A program made the position numbers and the translations under genes. Below the pieces are notes generated by a model. The model did not search any database, was not told where the DNA came from, and saw only the letters and a program-made list of their open reading frames with translations. Positions 6,863 to 14,712 of a DNA stretch of 24,331 nucleotides are shown here, one piece after another. The first letter of the stretch is position 1, and each line of letters opens with the position of its first letter. The DNA is taken from positions 1-24,331 of the forward strand of contig CAYUIQ010000134.1 of the NCBI GenBank assembly GCA_964444795.1. The letters run 5' to 3'. The stretch is from JABMRP01 sp964444795. Lineage in GTDB: Bacteria; Planctomycetota; Planctomycetia; Pirellulales; Thermoguttaceae.

Positions 6863-8431
6863 CTACTTGCGTGCCAGCGCGGCGGCCAGTTTGGCCAGTT
6901 GGATGAACTCGGACCGGTAACCGCCCGAGTCGTCGCCGCGGCCGGATTGGGCCAGCTCGACGATGGTCTCGTAGTTAGCATCACCCTTGTACCGGGAGTC
7001 GCGGAGCAACATGCCGAAACCGGCCACCGAAGCGGCGAATCGGAAATCGCCCGACGCCTCGGCCAACGTCTCGCCCGGGTCCGACACGGCGTACACCAAC
7101 TCGCTGCTGGTGTCTTCGGTGGGCAACTTGTAGCGAAGTCTCAGCGTGAGGATCTCGTCCCCCTCGGCGGCCGCGCTGGGCGTAGCCGGTTGCTGGTACT
7201 TCAGCGGATCGACGTCCGGCAAGTCGCCTTCCTTGCCCGCGGGCACCAACTCGTACAGGGCGGTCACCGTGTGCCCGGCGCCAATCTCGCCGGCGTCTTT
7301 GGTATCGTCCTTGAAATCCTCATCGCGGAGCAAGCGGTTCTCGTATCCGATCAACCGATAGGCGCCGACGTGGGCCGGGTTGAACTCGACCTGGATCTTC
7401 ACGTCCTTGGCGATTGTGACCAGGGTGCCGCCCATCTCCTCGATGAGCACTTTGCGCGCTTCGGTGATCGAGTCGATGTAGGCGTAGTTGCCGTTACCCC
7501 GATCGGCCAGCTCCTCCATCGTCGCGTCCTTGAGATTCCCGCGGCCGAATCCCAGCACGGTGAGGAAGGTGCCGCTGGCGGCCTTTTCTTCGATCAGCCG
7601 GGTCAGTTCGCCGCGATTGGTCACGCCGACGTTGAAATCCCCGTCGGTGCAAAGGATCACGCGGTTGATGCCGCGGGGGTCGAAATGTTCTCGGGCAATG
7701 GCGTAGGCCAGCTCGATGCCTTCGCCGCCATTGGTCGAACCGCCGGCTTGCAAACGGTCCAGCGCGGCGAGAATGGTTGCCTTGTCGTCACAGGCGGTCG
7801 ACGGCAGCACGAGTCCCGAGCGGCCGGCGTAGACGACGATCCCCACGCGATCCGCCGGGCCGAGATGCGTTACGAGCATGCTCATGGCCGATTGCAGCAA
7901 CGGCAGCTTGTTCTGGTCGCCCATCGATCCAGAGACGTCGAGCAGAAAGACCAGATTGGCCGGACCTCGCTCTTCTTGGGGGATCTCCCTGCCTTTGAGC
8001 CCGATCTGGGCAATTCGATGCTCGGCGTTCCAGGGGCAGGCACCCACCTCGACGTGGGTGGCAAACGGCACGTCGCCTTCCGGTGGTGCGTAGTCGTAGC
8101 TGAAATAGTTCACGAGTTCCTCGATCCGCACCGCGTCGGCCGGCGGCAGCGAGCCGCTGGTCAGGTATCGTCGCACATTGGAGTACGAGGCCGTGTCGAC
8201 GTCGATGGAAAAGGTCGACAAGGGATTCTGCCGAGCCAACAGGAACGGATTCTCGATGATACGGTCGTACTGCTCAGTGTTGAACTCGCCCTCGGGCAAT
8301 ATCATCTCTTGGGCCATCGCCCCTGGCCCCTTGCCCCAGTCGCCCATCCCGGTCTTGGTCATATGGCCGCCGCCACCGCAGCCGAGCGACGTGATACTCA
8401 GGGCCGATAGGATGGCTATCAGATATCTCAT
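6863..8431 (-). CDS. VWA domain lipoprotein, YfbK type
   Basis: The 522-residue protein has a lipoprotein signal with lipobox S-L-G-C (Cys18), so it should be membrane-tethered. A YfbK N-terminal (vWF_A) region follows, with NPFLLARQNPLSTFSIDVDTASYSNVRRYL and the segment ELVNYFSYDY. The von Willebrand A domain carries an intact metal-ion-dependent adhesion site, D165-V-S167-G-S169, with the later ILCTDGDFNVGV loop. The C-terminal third corresponds to the YfbK C-terminal domain (AKDVKIQVEFNPAHVGAYRLIGYENR to the end). Length and order fit the family. VWA lipoproteins of this type are common in planctomycetes and Bacteroidetes, and their binding partner is generally unknown. The ATG at 8431 has GGAGG 9 bases upstream on the minus strand (8441-8445). 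The gene is divergent from the zinc-ribbon gene across a 325-bp gap. Confidence 0.93.
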   Translation of the reverse strand: MRYLIAILSALSITSLGCGGGGHMTKTGMGDWGKGPGAMAQEMILPEGEFNTEQYDRIIENPFLLARQNPLSTFSIDVDTASYSNVRRYLTSGSLPPADAVRIEELVNYFSYDYAPPEGDVPFATHVEVGACPWNAEHRIAQIGLKGREIPQEERGPANLVFLLDVSGSMGDQNKLPLLQSAMSMLVTHLGPADRVGIVVYAGRSGLVLPSTACDDKATILAALDRLQAGGSTNGGEGIELAYAIAREHFDPRGINRVILCTDGDFNVGVTNRGELTRLIEEKAASGTFLTVLGFGRGNLKDATMEELADRGNGNYAYIDSITEARKVLIEEMGGTLVTIAKDVKIQVEFNPAHVGAYRLIGYENRLLRDEDFKDDTKDAGEIGAGHTVTALYELVPAGKEGDLPDVDPLKYQQPATPSAAAEGDEILTLRLRYKLPTEDTSSELVYAVSDPGETLAEASGDFRFAASVAGFGMLLRDSRYKGDANYETIVELAQSGRGDDSGGYRSEFIQLAKLAAALARK

Positions 8432-8684
8432 GGCGCACTTCCTCCGTGGAAAATGGGTGGTAAGGAACTGTCAGACTTGCTGGCCGTACCGTAACCATCT
8501 CGCCGCAACGAGATCGCTACGGTGCGCGGGTGGAAGCCGGAGAGGAGAGGAGCTTCCTGGTGTTCCGGGGAAAGCCGGTGTTAGGCTGTCCAATGATTAG
8601 GACACCGCCGGGGCGCGGTTTATTCCCGCCATTTCCGTGTCTGGGGCGTGAAAGATCGAAAGGCACGTTTCTTTCCGGAGCTTC

Positions 8685-8721
8685 TTGCGTGGATTGGCCG
8701 ACGGCGCAATAATGGCGCCGT
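8685..8721 (+). promoter_or_regulatory. Candidate promoter and 7-bp hairpin upstream of the zinc-ribbon gene
   Basis: TTGCGT (8685-8690) and AATAAT (8708-8713) are 17 bases apart, giving a modest sigma70-like pair. The -10 hexamer lies in the loop of a perfect inverted repeat, ACGGCGC (8701-8707) and GCGCCGT (8715-8721). The pair sits 36 bases before the zinc-ribbon start codon. The rest of the 325-bp divergent gap (8432-8756) holds no convincing ORF. It has one other short dyad, TGTCC-N8-GGACA, near 8587-8604. Confidence 0.35.
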
Positions 8722-8756
8722 TGCCGACCGGTGCGCATGTTTTTCCGTGGAGAACT

Positions 8757-9269
8757 ATGATGAAGTGCCCCGTCTGTTCGGACGAGTTGGAGCGAGTTAC
8801 ATACGAGGGAATGTCCGTGCAACGGTGCGGGCAGTGCCGCGGCGTGCTGGCCGGTCGCCAGCGCGTGGAGGCCATCAAGCGAACCCGTGAGAAGCCTCCC
8901 AAGCAACTGATGGACGAGGCCGCTCGCGAAGCAAACGCGGACACGGAGGCGAAAGTCCGCTGTCCACGTTGTCGTGCGGCAATGGCCAAGCAGCGGTTGC
9001 CCAAGCCGGCCTCGTTTCACATCGACACATGCGCTGCCTGCAAACTGATCTGGTTTGACGGCGGTGAACTGGCCCGGCTCCAACTGACCTACGAGATCAG
9101 CCCGCAGGGTCGCGAAGCGGCCGAGTTTCAGCGGCGGCTGGCGGAAATGACGCCCGAGCAGAAGCAAGAGTTCGAGGAGAATCTGGCCCGGCTACCCGAC
9201 TCGCTTCCCGGCGATAGCAGTGGAGGCGACGACGTGGTGTGGACTTTGCTCTGGGATTTTCCCTGGTAG
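8757..9269 (+). CDS. Double TFIIB-type zinc-ribbon protein
   Basis: The 170-residue cytoplasmic protein has two zinc ribbons of the zf-TFIIB type. The first (residues 4-45) has CPVC and CGQC pairs followed by RGVLAGRQRVEAI. The second has CPRC and CAAC pairs followed by KLIWFDGGELARL. The phrase after the second pair is the family hallmark (WxDxGEL-like). The C-terminal 50 residues are charged and helical (EMTPEQKQEFEENLARLP). Such proteins are widespread and largely uncharacterised, and the ribbons are presumed structural or nucleic-acid/protein binding. Tandem ATGs occur at 8757 and 8760 with GGAG at 8749-8752; the second has the better spacing and would shorten the protein by one Met. It is followed 45 bp later by the methyltransferase gene on the same strand, so the two may form an operon. 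Confidence 0.88.
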   Translation: MMKCPVCSDELERVTYEGMSVQRCGQCRGVLAGRQRVEAIKRTREKPPKQLMDEAAREANADTEAKVRCPRCRAAMAKQRLPKPASFHIDTCAACKLIWFDGGELARLQLTYEISPQGREAAEFQRRLAEMTPEQKQEFEENLARLPDSLPGDSSGGDDVVWTLLWDFPW

Positions 9270-9314
9270 CTCTTTCGACAAGATTTCCTGGTGCGGCAAA
9301 GGAAGGATCGACCC

Positions 9315-10316
9315 ATGTCCGAAGAAACGGCCGGCGGCGACCGGCTCCTGGAAAAGATGACCGGTTTCATGGCGCCCTGCGTGTTTGCGGCGGCCGCGGA
9401 ACTCGATGTATTCACGCTACTGGCCTCCGAACCGTTGACCGCCGATCAGGTGGCCGAGAAGCTGCGCACCGACGCCCGGGCAACGCCCATGCTGCTCGAC
9501 GCCCTGGTCGCGCTGGAACTGCTCGAAAAAAACGGCTTGCGCTACGCAGTGCCGCCCGAGTCGATCCCCTGGCTCTCCGCGCGGAGCCCCACCAGCATCC
9601 TGCCGATGGTCTTCCACCGGATGAATATCCTCCGCAGTTGGGTCCAATTGGCGTGGATTACCAAGGCGGGAATCCCCGGGCCGAAGGTCGCCAGCATTCG
9701 CGGTCCCGCGGCCGATCGGGAGGCCTTCGTCGCGGCCATGCATACGGTTTCCGTTTCCGTGGCCGACGACCTGATTGCCCGGCTCGGGCCTCTGGAGTTT
9801 ACGCACTTGTTGGACGTGGGCGGCGCGTCGGGGACCTGGACGATGGCGTTCTTGCGAACCATGCCGACGGCGCGCGCGACGCTCTTCGATTTGCCCGACG
9901 CGGTGAAGCAGGCGCGGGAGCGGCTGGCCGGCGGCGAATTTGCCGACCGCGTCGAGTTGGCCGCCGGAGATTTCTACCGCGATGAGCTACCCCGCGGAGC
10001 CGATCTCGCCTGGGTCAGCGCCATCGTGCATCAACACGACCGGACGGCCAACCGCGAGCTTTTTGCCAAAGTGTATCGGGCTCTGGTGCCGGGTGGACGG
10101 ATTGCCATCCGCGACGTCGTCATGGCACCCTGCCACACCAAGCCGGTCGACGGCGCCCTGTTTGCCATCAACATGCTGGTCAACACGCCGTCGGGCACCA
10201 CCTTTACGCTGGGCGAACTGGCCGAGGATCTCCAGTCGGCCGGCTTCGAGCAGGCGGCATTGGCCGTCGAGTCGGAGGGAATGCACTCCGTCGTCGTGGC
10301 CAGAAAACCGGGATAG
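9315..10316 (+). CDS. SAM-dependent methyltransferase, O-methyltransferase family 2-like
   Basis: The 333-residue protein has two domains. The first 100 residues form a winged-helix dimerisation domain (FAAAAELDVFTLLASEPLTADQVAEKL, then LLDALVALELLEKNGLRY). The second is a class I SAM-binding fold whose motif I is LLDVGGASGTW (about residues 168-178), followed by ATLFDLP (motif II region) and VPGGRIAIRDVVM. This is the architecture of small-molecule O-methyltransferases (Methyltransf_2). A basic catalytic residue may be in SAIVHQHD, where many family members have a His. The acceptor substrate is unknown. GGAAGG (9301-9306) lies 8 bases before the ATG at 9315; a GTG at 9291 is a less likely alternative. 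Its stop codon (10314-10316) is the left edge of a long palindrome. Confidence 0.9.
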   Translation: MSEETAGGDRLLEKMTGFMAPCVFAAAAELDVFTLLASEPLTADQVAEKLRTDARATPMLLDALVALELLEKNGLRYAVPPESIPWLSARSPTSILPMVFHRMNILRSWVQLAWITKAGIPGPKVASIRGPAADREAFVAAMHTVSVSVADDLIARLGPLEFTHLLDVGGASGTWTMAFLRTMPTARATLFDLPDAVKQARERLAGGEFADRVELAAGDFYRDELPRGADLAWVSAIVHQHDRTANRELFAKVYRALVPGGRIAIRDVVMAPCHTKPVDGALFAINMLVNTPSGTTFTLGELAEDLQSAGFEQAALAVESEGMHSVVVARKPG

Positions 10317-10384
10317 TGCATCACCGGGACCGGCGGGCCAAGGGCACTGGAACCCTACCAGGCCCGATGATGCGGTTGCACTAT
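10313..10384. repeat. Long imperfect palindrome after the methyltransferase gene
   Basis: ATAGTGCA at 10313-10320 is mirrored by TGCACTAT at 10377-10384. Inside it, GGGCC (10336-10340 region) faces GGCCC (10361-10365 region), so the 72-base segment can fold into a stem with internal loops. The outer arm includes the methyltransferase stop codon. There is no T-run. The rest of the 308-bp gap to cutA (10385-10624) shows a second imperfect dyad near 10529-10560 (GCCCGGCG and CGGCGGGC) and no gene. Confidence 0.5.
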
Positions 10385-10624
10385 CAAGGGCTTTTCCCGA
10401 TCTCCAAGTTCAAGCTCGACCGCCAGATGCGGCAAATCTGAACGCCGGGGGTAGCCTGCCCCTCAAAAGTATAGCACGAAATTCGTAGCGAAGGCGCTAT
10501 TTCAGTAGCTCTGTGGTGGGGGTATGCCCGGCGTGACGCCCTTGCTTCCGGCGGGCAATACCGTATGGTGTGAACTGCCAGGCGGTTACCCGCTCGTCGG
10601 ACTCGTACCCGACCCAGGCAATCC

Positions 10625-10957
10625 ATGAATATGTCCGACTACATTCAAGTAATCACCACAACGGAAACGGCCGACGACGCCGAGGCGATCGCTCGAGCGC
10701 TGGTCGAGCAGCGGTTGGCGGCTTGCGTGCAAGTATCCGGCCCGATCCAGAGCACGTATCGGTGGAAGGGCGCGATCGAGAGAAGCTCGGAATGGAAATG
10801 CACGGCCAAGAGCCGGGGTGATCGCTATGCGGAGATCGAAGCGGTGATCCGCCGCTTGCATCCGTACGACGAGCCGGAGATTCTTGCCGTCGCGATCACC
10901 GCCGGCAGCCCCAGCTACCTGCAATGGCTTGACGATCAGTTACGCGATGCAACGTGA
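10625..10957 (+). CDS. cutA: CutA1-type divalent cation tolerance protein
   Basis: The 110-residue protein matches CutA1 over its whole length. The landmarks are ITTTETADDAEAIARALVEQRLAACVQV, then GPIQSTYRWKGAIERSSEW, HPYDEPEILAVAITAGSPSYLQWLDDQL. CutA1 proteins form very stable trimers with a ferredoxin-like fold; a role in copper/divalent cation tolerance was proposed in E. coli, but the molecular function is unsettled. The usual hydrophobic-K-T segment after the SSEW strand reads KCTAKSRGDRY here, a mild departure from the consensus. The start may be either ATG at 10625 or 10631; only a weak AGG precedes them. It converges with the next minus-strand gene, leaving 10 bp between stop codons. 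Confidence 0.93.
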   Translation: MNMSDYIQVITTTETADDAEAIARALVEQRLAACVQVSGPIQSTYRWKGAIERSSEWKCTAKSRGDRYAEIEAVIRRLHPYDEPEILAVAITAGSPSYLQWLDDQLRDAT

Positions 10958-10967
10958 GGGGAGGGGC

Positions 10968-11681
10968 TTACGTCTGGGGACTCTCGTCGACCGGTTCTTC
11001 CTCGGGGGAATCCGCCGGCTCTTCGCTCGGCTCCTCCGGGGCCGGTTTCTCTTCGTCGTCCCCGGGCTTGACGAACTTCAGCCCGGCAGCCACCGCGTAG
11101 GCATGGTTCTCGTACTCGTCCAGAGATCTCCTGGGAGTCCACAACTCGACGGTATACTCCCGTCCTCCCTGGACGGTGACGACGAAGAGCCGGTCGAGGA
11201 TTCGATCGTTGTAGTTGACGCGAGATTTGTACTGAATCCCGTAATACGTGCCAATAATCACCGACTGGACCGGGCTGGCATCCTTGCGTTTCTTGTCGGC
11301 CTTGACGGCCTTGGCCATTTCGTCGCGGAACTGCTCCAAATTGTCTTTGCCGACGTCGGTGACTTCTCCCGCGTGGTCGGTACCCTTGACGTAGATTCTG
11401 GGAACGTCGGCTCCGGCTTCCTTGAACCAGGCCAGCGCCCTGTCACTTCGCGAGGGAGGGACATCCCAGTCGCTCGGCGGCGCAATCTCGACACGTCCCT
11501 CGTCCAACGCCCGACCGAGCGGAGTTCCCAAAGACGCCAGTTTCTCGACGTCGACTTCGAGCACCGCGAGTTTGCCGGGCCCTTCCTCGTCGCCGGACTC
11601 ACCCTCTCCTCCCCCACAACCTGCCACGAGACCCAGCAGAACGACCGGCAGTAACATGCGCCCCATCCAGAACCGTTTCAT
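10968..11681 (-). CDS. Lipoprotein of unknown function with acidic Pro/Glu tail
   Basis: The 237-residue protein starts with a lipoprotein signal (MKRFWMGRMLLPVVLLGLVAGC) whose lipobox is LVAGC. An acidic Gly/Glu linker follows. The central domain (about 35-205) contains LAVLEVDVEKLASLGTPLGRAL, VIIGTYYGIQYKSRVNYNDRILDRLFVVTVQGGREYTVELWTPR and a final helix. The last 35 residues are a proline/glutamate-rich tail (EEKPAPEEPSEEPADSPEEE). I do not recognise a family. The ATG at 11681 puts the lipobox in the right place and has GAGG 8 bases upstream; longer in-frame starts up to 11789 would bury the signal. It converges with cutA. Confidence 0.8.
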   Translation of the reverse strand: MKRFWMGRMLLPVVLLGLVAGCGGGEGESGDEEGPGKLAVLEVDVEKLASLGTPLGRALDEGRVEIAPPSDWDVPPSRSDRALAWFKEAGADVPRIYVKGTDHAGEVTDVGKDNLEQFRDEMAKAVKADKKRKDASPVQSVIIGTYYGIQYKSRVNYNDRILDRLFVVTVQGGREYTVELWTPRRSLDEYENHAYAVAAGLKFVKPGDDEEKPAPEEPSEEPADSPEEEPVDESPQT

Positions 11682-11805
11682 AATCGATGCCTCGGTTAGG
11701 GTTGACGTACGGTGTGGAGAGAATCGGAGAAACTCCCGCGACATGATATTCCCCCACCGAAGCGTCGAGCGACAGGTCGACGGGAGCATCGCGGGAAGAA
11801 GGAGA

Positions 11806-12120
11806 CTACTCCTCGATGACTTCCTTGACCAACTGGACGAAATGGGGTGTCTTCTGCGAGGCCGTCAGTTCTTTGGCCTTCTTGTCCGCCTCTTTGCGCT
11901 GGGCGTGCTCGAAAATGGCAACGCGTCTGAGCGACTGACTGAACACCCCCCAGAAAGCTTTCAGCCGCACCTCGGTGGGTGTCTTGGCTCGGCTTTTTCG
12001 AGTGGCCTTCTTCTTCTTCTTGACCGTCTTCTTCTTGGCCTTGGCTTCCTTGGTTCCTGCCCGCTCGGCGGCCTCGGCTTCCGAGCGCAACTCCTTGCGG
12101 TTTAAGATTTTGCGAGCCAT
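11806..12120 (-). CDS. Small lysine-rich conserved-looking protein
   Basis: The 104-residue product begins MARKILNRKELRSEAEAAER, then has a lysine tract (about residues 26-45: KEAKAKKKTVKKKKKATRKS). A compact C-terminal part follows (EVRLKAFWGVFSQSLRRVAIFEHAQRKEADKKAKEL, ending HFVQLVKEVIEE). The basic tract resembles nucleic-acid-binding tails such as those of histone H1-like bacterial proteins, but the C-terminal block is not one I can name. The Lys tract is encoded by mixed AAG and AAA codons with a CTT-rich complement on the plus strand. The start ATG at 12120 has no strong Shine-Dalgarno. It lies 124 bp upstream of the lipoprotein gene on the same strand. Confidence 0.7.
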   Translation of the reverse strand: MARKILNRKELRSEAEAAERAGTKEAKAKKKTVKKKKKATRKSRAKTPTEVRLKAFWGVFSQSLRRVAIFEHAQRKEADKKAKELTASQKTPHFVQLVKEVIEE

Positions 12121-12543
12121 CTTATGCTTTCGTAGGGGGCGATGGAGGGCACGGCCGACGCGCACTCCCAATGCGAGACCATGCCACGTCGATAACGCCG
12201 CCACGCCCATCGCACGGCGACGCGAAAACCTTGATTCTAGCCGATCCGTCGTAATTAGGCCAGCCGTTACCGTAACGAACCCCCCGACAGGACGATGGGC
12301 AACGCTGGCCGTTTAGCTCGCGCGCTCGCGCCCGGCGTTGAGAGGGGATCTGCGGGGTTTGGGTGAAGTATACGAAGTCAGCCCCGCATGGATGTCGAGC
12401 CAGCTCGCTTTTGAACGGTCGAATTGCCGGAAAACGGGCAAAAAGAGTTGAAACCGATGCCCAAAATCGCTAGGTTCGATAGTGGATAGAGTGGGAGACG
12501 TTCGATCTTCTCAAATGGGAACAGAGTTAAGGAGACGAGGATC
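12121..12543. other. 423-bp divergent intergenic region
   Basis: No gene is seen. It contains an 11-base palindrome GTTAC-C-GTAAC at 12266-12276. A looser inverted pair, GGCCAGC (12258-12264) and GCTGGCC (12304-12310), surrounds it. A weak TTGAAA (12448-12453)/TAGGTT (12471-12476) pair at 17-base spacing could be the promoter of the downstream plus-strand gene. AAGGAG at 12529-12534 is the ribosome-binding site of that gene. Confidence 0.35.
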
Positions 12544-13275
12544 ATGTCGACAATGTTGATTGCCGTACTGGCCATGGCTGTCTCGCCAGGCGAGGATCTT
12601 GCGGTATCCGGACCGGCCATGATGGCCCCCAACGCGGCCGAGCAAGTCATGGTGGCCGACCTGCACGGGCTGTCGTTGCGTCGGGCCGTTCGCGAGGCAT
12701 TTCAGAAGTGGGGCCGTCCGTCCGACGAGCAGGCCGAGCAAGCCGCCCGCGAATTGCTCGCCCTTTACGACCAACTGGGTCGCGAGACGGAAATCGCCCG
12801 GAGCACGGTCAAATCCTATCGACTCACCATTCGCGCCCGGCTCGACCGGATCGGTAAGCAGATCGTCCGCTACCGGACCGAGCAGATCCGGCTGGCAGCC
12901 GAGCGGCCGGCTCGTCTGGAATTCCGTCACGATGATCCGGCCTTCCTCGCCCAGATGTTTGGTGGCGGAGGCGGCGGCAGAGGCGGCTGGGGTGGCGGTG
13001 GCGGTGGAATGATGGGTGGCGGAGGCGGAGGAATGATGGGCGGCCAAGGCGGGGGCATGATGGGCGGCGGCATGGGTATGCAGCAGCGCGATAACGGCGA
13101 AGAGTTGGTCGACCTGATCCAAACCACCGTGGCACCCGATAGCTGGGAAGAAAATGGCGGACCGGGAAGCATCCGATTCTTCCGCACCAATTACTCCGTC
13201 ATCATCCGGCAAACCGCGGAGAATCACGAAGAAATCGCCGATGTGCTCCGGCAACTGGGGCGAGTCAACCGGTAA
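12544..13275 (+). CDS. Exported protein with Gly/Met-rich linker and secretin-associated-like C-terminal segment
   Basis: The 243-residue protein starts with a short signal-like segment (MSTMLIAVLAMAVSPGEDLA). Residues 40-135 form a charged helical region (LSLRRAVREAFQKWG, ELLALYDQL). Residues 139-180 are almost only glycine and methionine, with repeated GGGGMMGG units. The C-terminal 60 residues (ELVDLIQTTVAPDSWEENGG, then IRFFRTNYSVIIRQTAENHEEIADVLRQL) resemble the short domain found before secretin modules and in many planctomycete proteins: an alpha-beta unit with the phrase TVAPDSW and a final 'hEeIadvLrqL' helix. Role unknown; envelope location is inferred. AAGGAG lies 9 bases before the ATG, and a strong terminator follows the stop codon by 30 bp, so the gene is probably monocistronic. 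Confidence 0.78.
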   Translation: MSTMLIAVLAMAVSPGEDLAVSGPAMMAPNAAEQVMVADLHGLSLRRAVREAFQKWGRPSDEQAEQAARELLALYDQLGRETEIARSTVKSYRLTIRARLDRIGKQIVRYRTEQIRLAAERPARLEFRHDDPAFLAQMFGGGGGGRGGWGGGGGGMMGGGGGGMMGGQGGGMMGGGMGMQQRDNGEELVDLIQTTVAPDSWEENGGPGSIRFFRTNYSVIIRQTAENHEEIADVLRQLGRVNR

Positions 13276-13305
13276 GCCTCGCACCCGATAGCACAAGAAA
13301 CACGA

Positions 13306-13331
13306 CCCCGTCCGCTTGGGCGGGGTTTTTT
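13306..13331 (+). terminator. Rho-independent terminator
   Basis: CCCCGTCC (13306-13313) pairs with GGGCGGGG (13318-13325) around a GCTT tetraloop with one T-G pair, followed at once by six T residues (13326-13331). It ends the gene at 12544-13275 and insulates the cinA-like gene, which starts 33 bp later. Confidence 0.9.
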
Positions 13332-13363
13332 GATTGACCCAGCGGCCGCCCACGGAGCACCCC

Positions 13364-14629
13364 ATGCATGCCGAGATCATCGCCATCGGTGATGAAATCA
13401 CCAGCGGACAACTCCTCGATACCAACACCCAGTGGCTCAGCCGGAAAATCGAGGACCTGGGGATCGCCGTGCCCTATCACACGGCGGTGGGCGATGATCT
13501 CGACGCGATGACCGATGTCTTTCGCGCGGCGATCGGCCGGGCCGGCGTCGTGGTGATGACCGGCGGCTTGGGACCCACGGCCGACGATTTGACCCGACAG
13601 GCACTCGCCCGGGCGACCGGTTGCCCACTGACCCGGAAGCCCGAGGCGCTGGACCACATCCGCGCGATCTTCGTCCGGCTCGGCCGGCGGATGCCCGAGA
13701 GCAACAAAGTGCAGGCGATGTTTCCGGCCGGAAGCCGCATGATCGACAACCCCAACGGCACGGCACCCGGCATCGAGATGGAAATCGATGACCAGGGTGA
13801 AGCGACCTGCCGGCTGTTTGCCCTGCCCGGCGTCCCTGCCGAGATGAAGGAAATGTGGGATGCTAGCGTGGCCGGCGCTTTACTCGCGGCGGGAGCAGGC
13901 GACGGCGTGATTCGGCATCGGGTGATCAAGTGTTTCGGAGGCGGAGAGAGTCAGGTCGAGGCCATGTTGCCCGATCTGATCCGCCGCGGACGCTCGCCCA
14001 CCGTAGGCATCACCGCCAGCCAGGCGACGATCCTGCTGCGGATCACCGCCGAAGGAGCGACCGAGGCGGCATGTCAAGCGGCCATGGAACCGACGGTCGC
14101 CACGATCCGCCGCTGTCTCGGCCCGCTGGTGTTCGGCGAGGGAGACGACCAACTGCAAGACGCCCTGGTCGGTCCCTTGCGCCAAAGCGGCCGCACCTTG
14201 GCCACGACCGAATGGGGAACCGGCGGACTGGTGGCCGGGTGGCTACACGCGGCCAAGGGCGCCGAGCAGTGTTATCGTGGCGGACTGGTTACCGCCGACC
14301 GCATCGCCCTGGAGACAGCGATGGACATTCCGCGAGATCTGATCGACCGGCACACGGCCGGAAGCGCGGAAGTCACCGCCGCGGCAGCCCGCCGGTGCCG
14401 CGCGATCTTCCAGTCCGATCTGGCGCTGGCTGTCGGCCCGTTTCCCGAGCACGATCCCGACGCGCCCCGGCGTCAAGTGGTGCATGTTGCCCTGGCCGGT
14501 CCGGAGGAAGTGACCGTCAAGCCGTTGCGATTTGCCGGCCATCCGGCCCTGCTGCAAAAATCCACAGCCAAACGGGCATTGAATTTCGCCCGACTGGAAC
14601 TCGGATTCGCCCCCGGGGCCTCGGTTTAG
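13364..14629 (+). CDS. CinA-like protein with degenerate C-terminal amidohydrolase domain
   Basis: The 421-residue protein has an N-terminal MoCF/CinA domain with the expected landmarks: AEIIAIGDEITSGQLLDTNTQ (residues 3-23), TGGLGPTADDLTRQALA (about 65-81) and LPGVPAEMKEMW. CinA N-terminal domains act on pyridine-nucleotide derivatives such as ADP-ribose, and the C-terminal PncC domain deamidates nicotinamide mononucleotide. Here the C-terminal half starts recognisably (RTLATTEWGTGGLVAGWL), but the catalytic ESCTGG motif reads E283-W-G-T-G-G. The later GG-x-V-x-Y-x-N-x-x-K segment reads GGLVTADRIAL, so both the serine and the lysine are missing. The PncC half is probably not a working deamidase. 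GGAG at 13354-13357 lies 6 bases before the ATG at 13364. The gene follows a terminator and precedes the glycosyltransferase by 83 bp. Confidence 0.88.
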   Translation: MHAEIIAIGDEITSGQLLDTNTQWLSRKIEDLGIAVPYHTAVGDDLDAMTDVFRAAIGRAGVVVMTGGLGPTADDLTRQALARATGCPLTRKPEALDHIRAIFVRLGRRMPESNKVQAMFPAGSRMIDNPNGTAPGIEMEIDDQGEATCRLFALPGVPAEMKEMWDASVAGALLAAGAGDGVIRHRVIKCFGGGESQVEAMLPDLIRRGRSPTVGITASQATILLRITAEGATEAACQAAMEPTVATIRRCLGPLVFGEGDDQLQDALVGPLRQSGRTLATTEWGTGGLVAGWLHAAKGAEQCYRGGLVTADRIALETAMDIPRDLIDRHTAGSAEVTAAAARRCRAIFQSDLALAVGPFPEHDPDAPRRQVVHVALAGPEEVTVKPLRFAGHPALLQKSTAKRALNFARLELGFAPGASV

Positions 14630-14712
14630 CAGCAGGCCACAATCGCCCATTCACGGCGATCCTGGCGCACTCCTCCCTTTCCCCGCGTGCCGTCGGCTTC
14701 TAAAATAAGGGG

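Noticed and set aside
5511..6920. A 469-codon plus-strand frame over the oxidoreductase gene
   Set aside because: The minus-strand protein has a Tat signal, Rossmann motif and family motifs along its full length, so the opposite frame is a shadow.
6653..8410. A 585-codon plus-strand frame over the VWA and upstream region
   Set aside because: It overlaps the VWA lipoprotein on the opposite strand and shows no domain, start signal or plausible composition.
11258..11617. A 119-codon minus-strand frame inside the lipoprotein gene
   Set aside because: It is an alternative frame of the lipoprotein gene with no motif; the lipobox-bearing frame is favoured.
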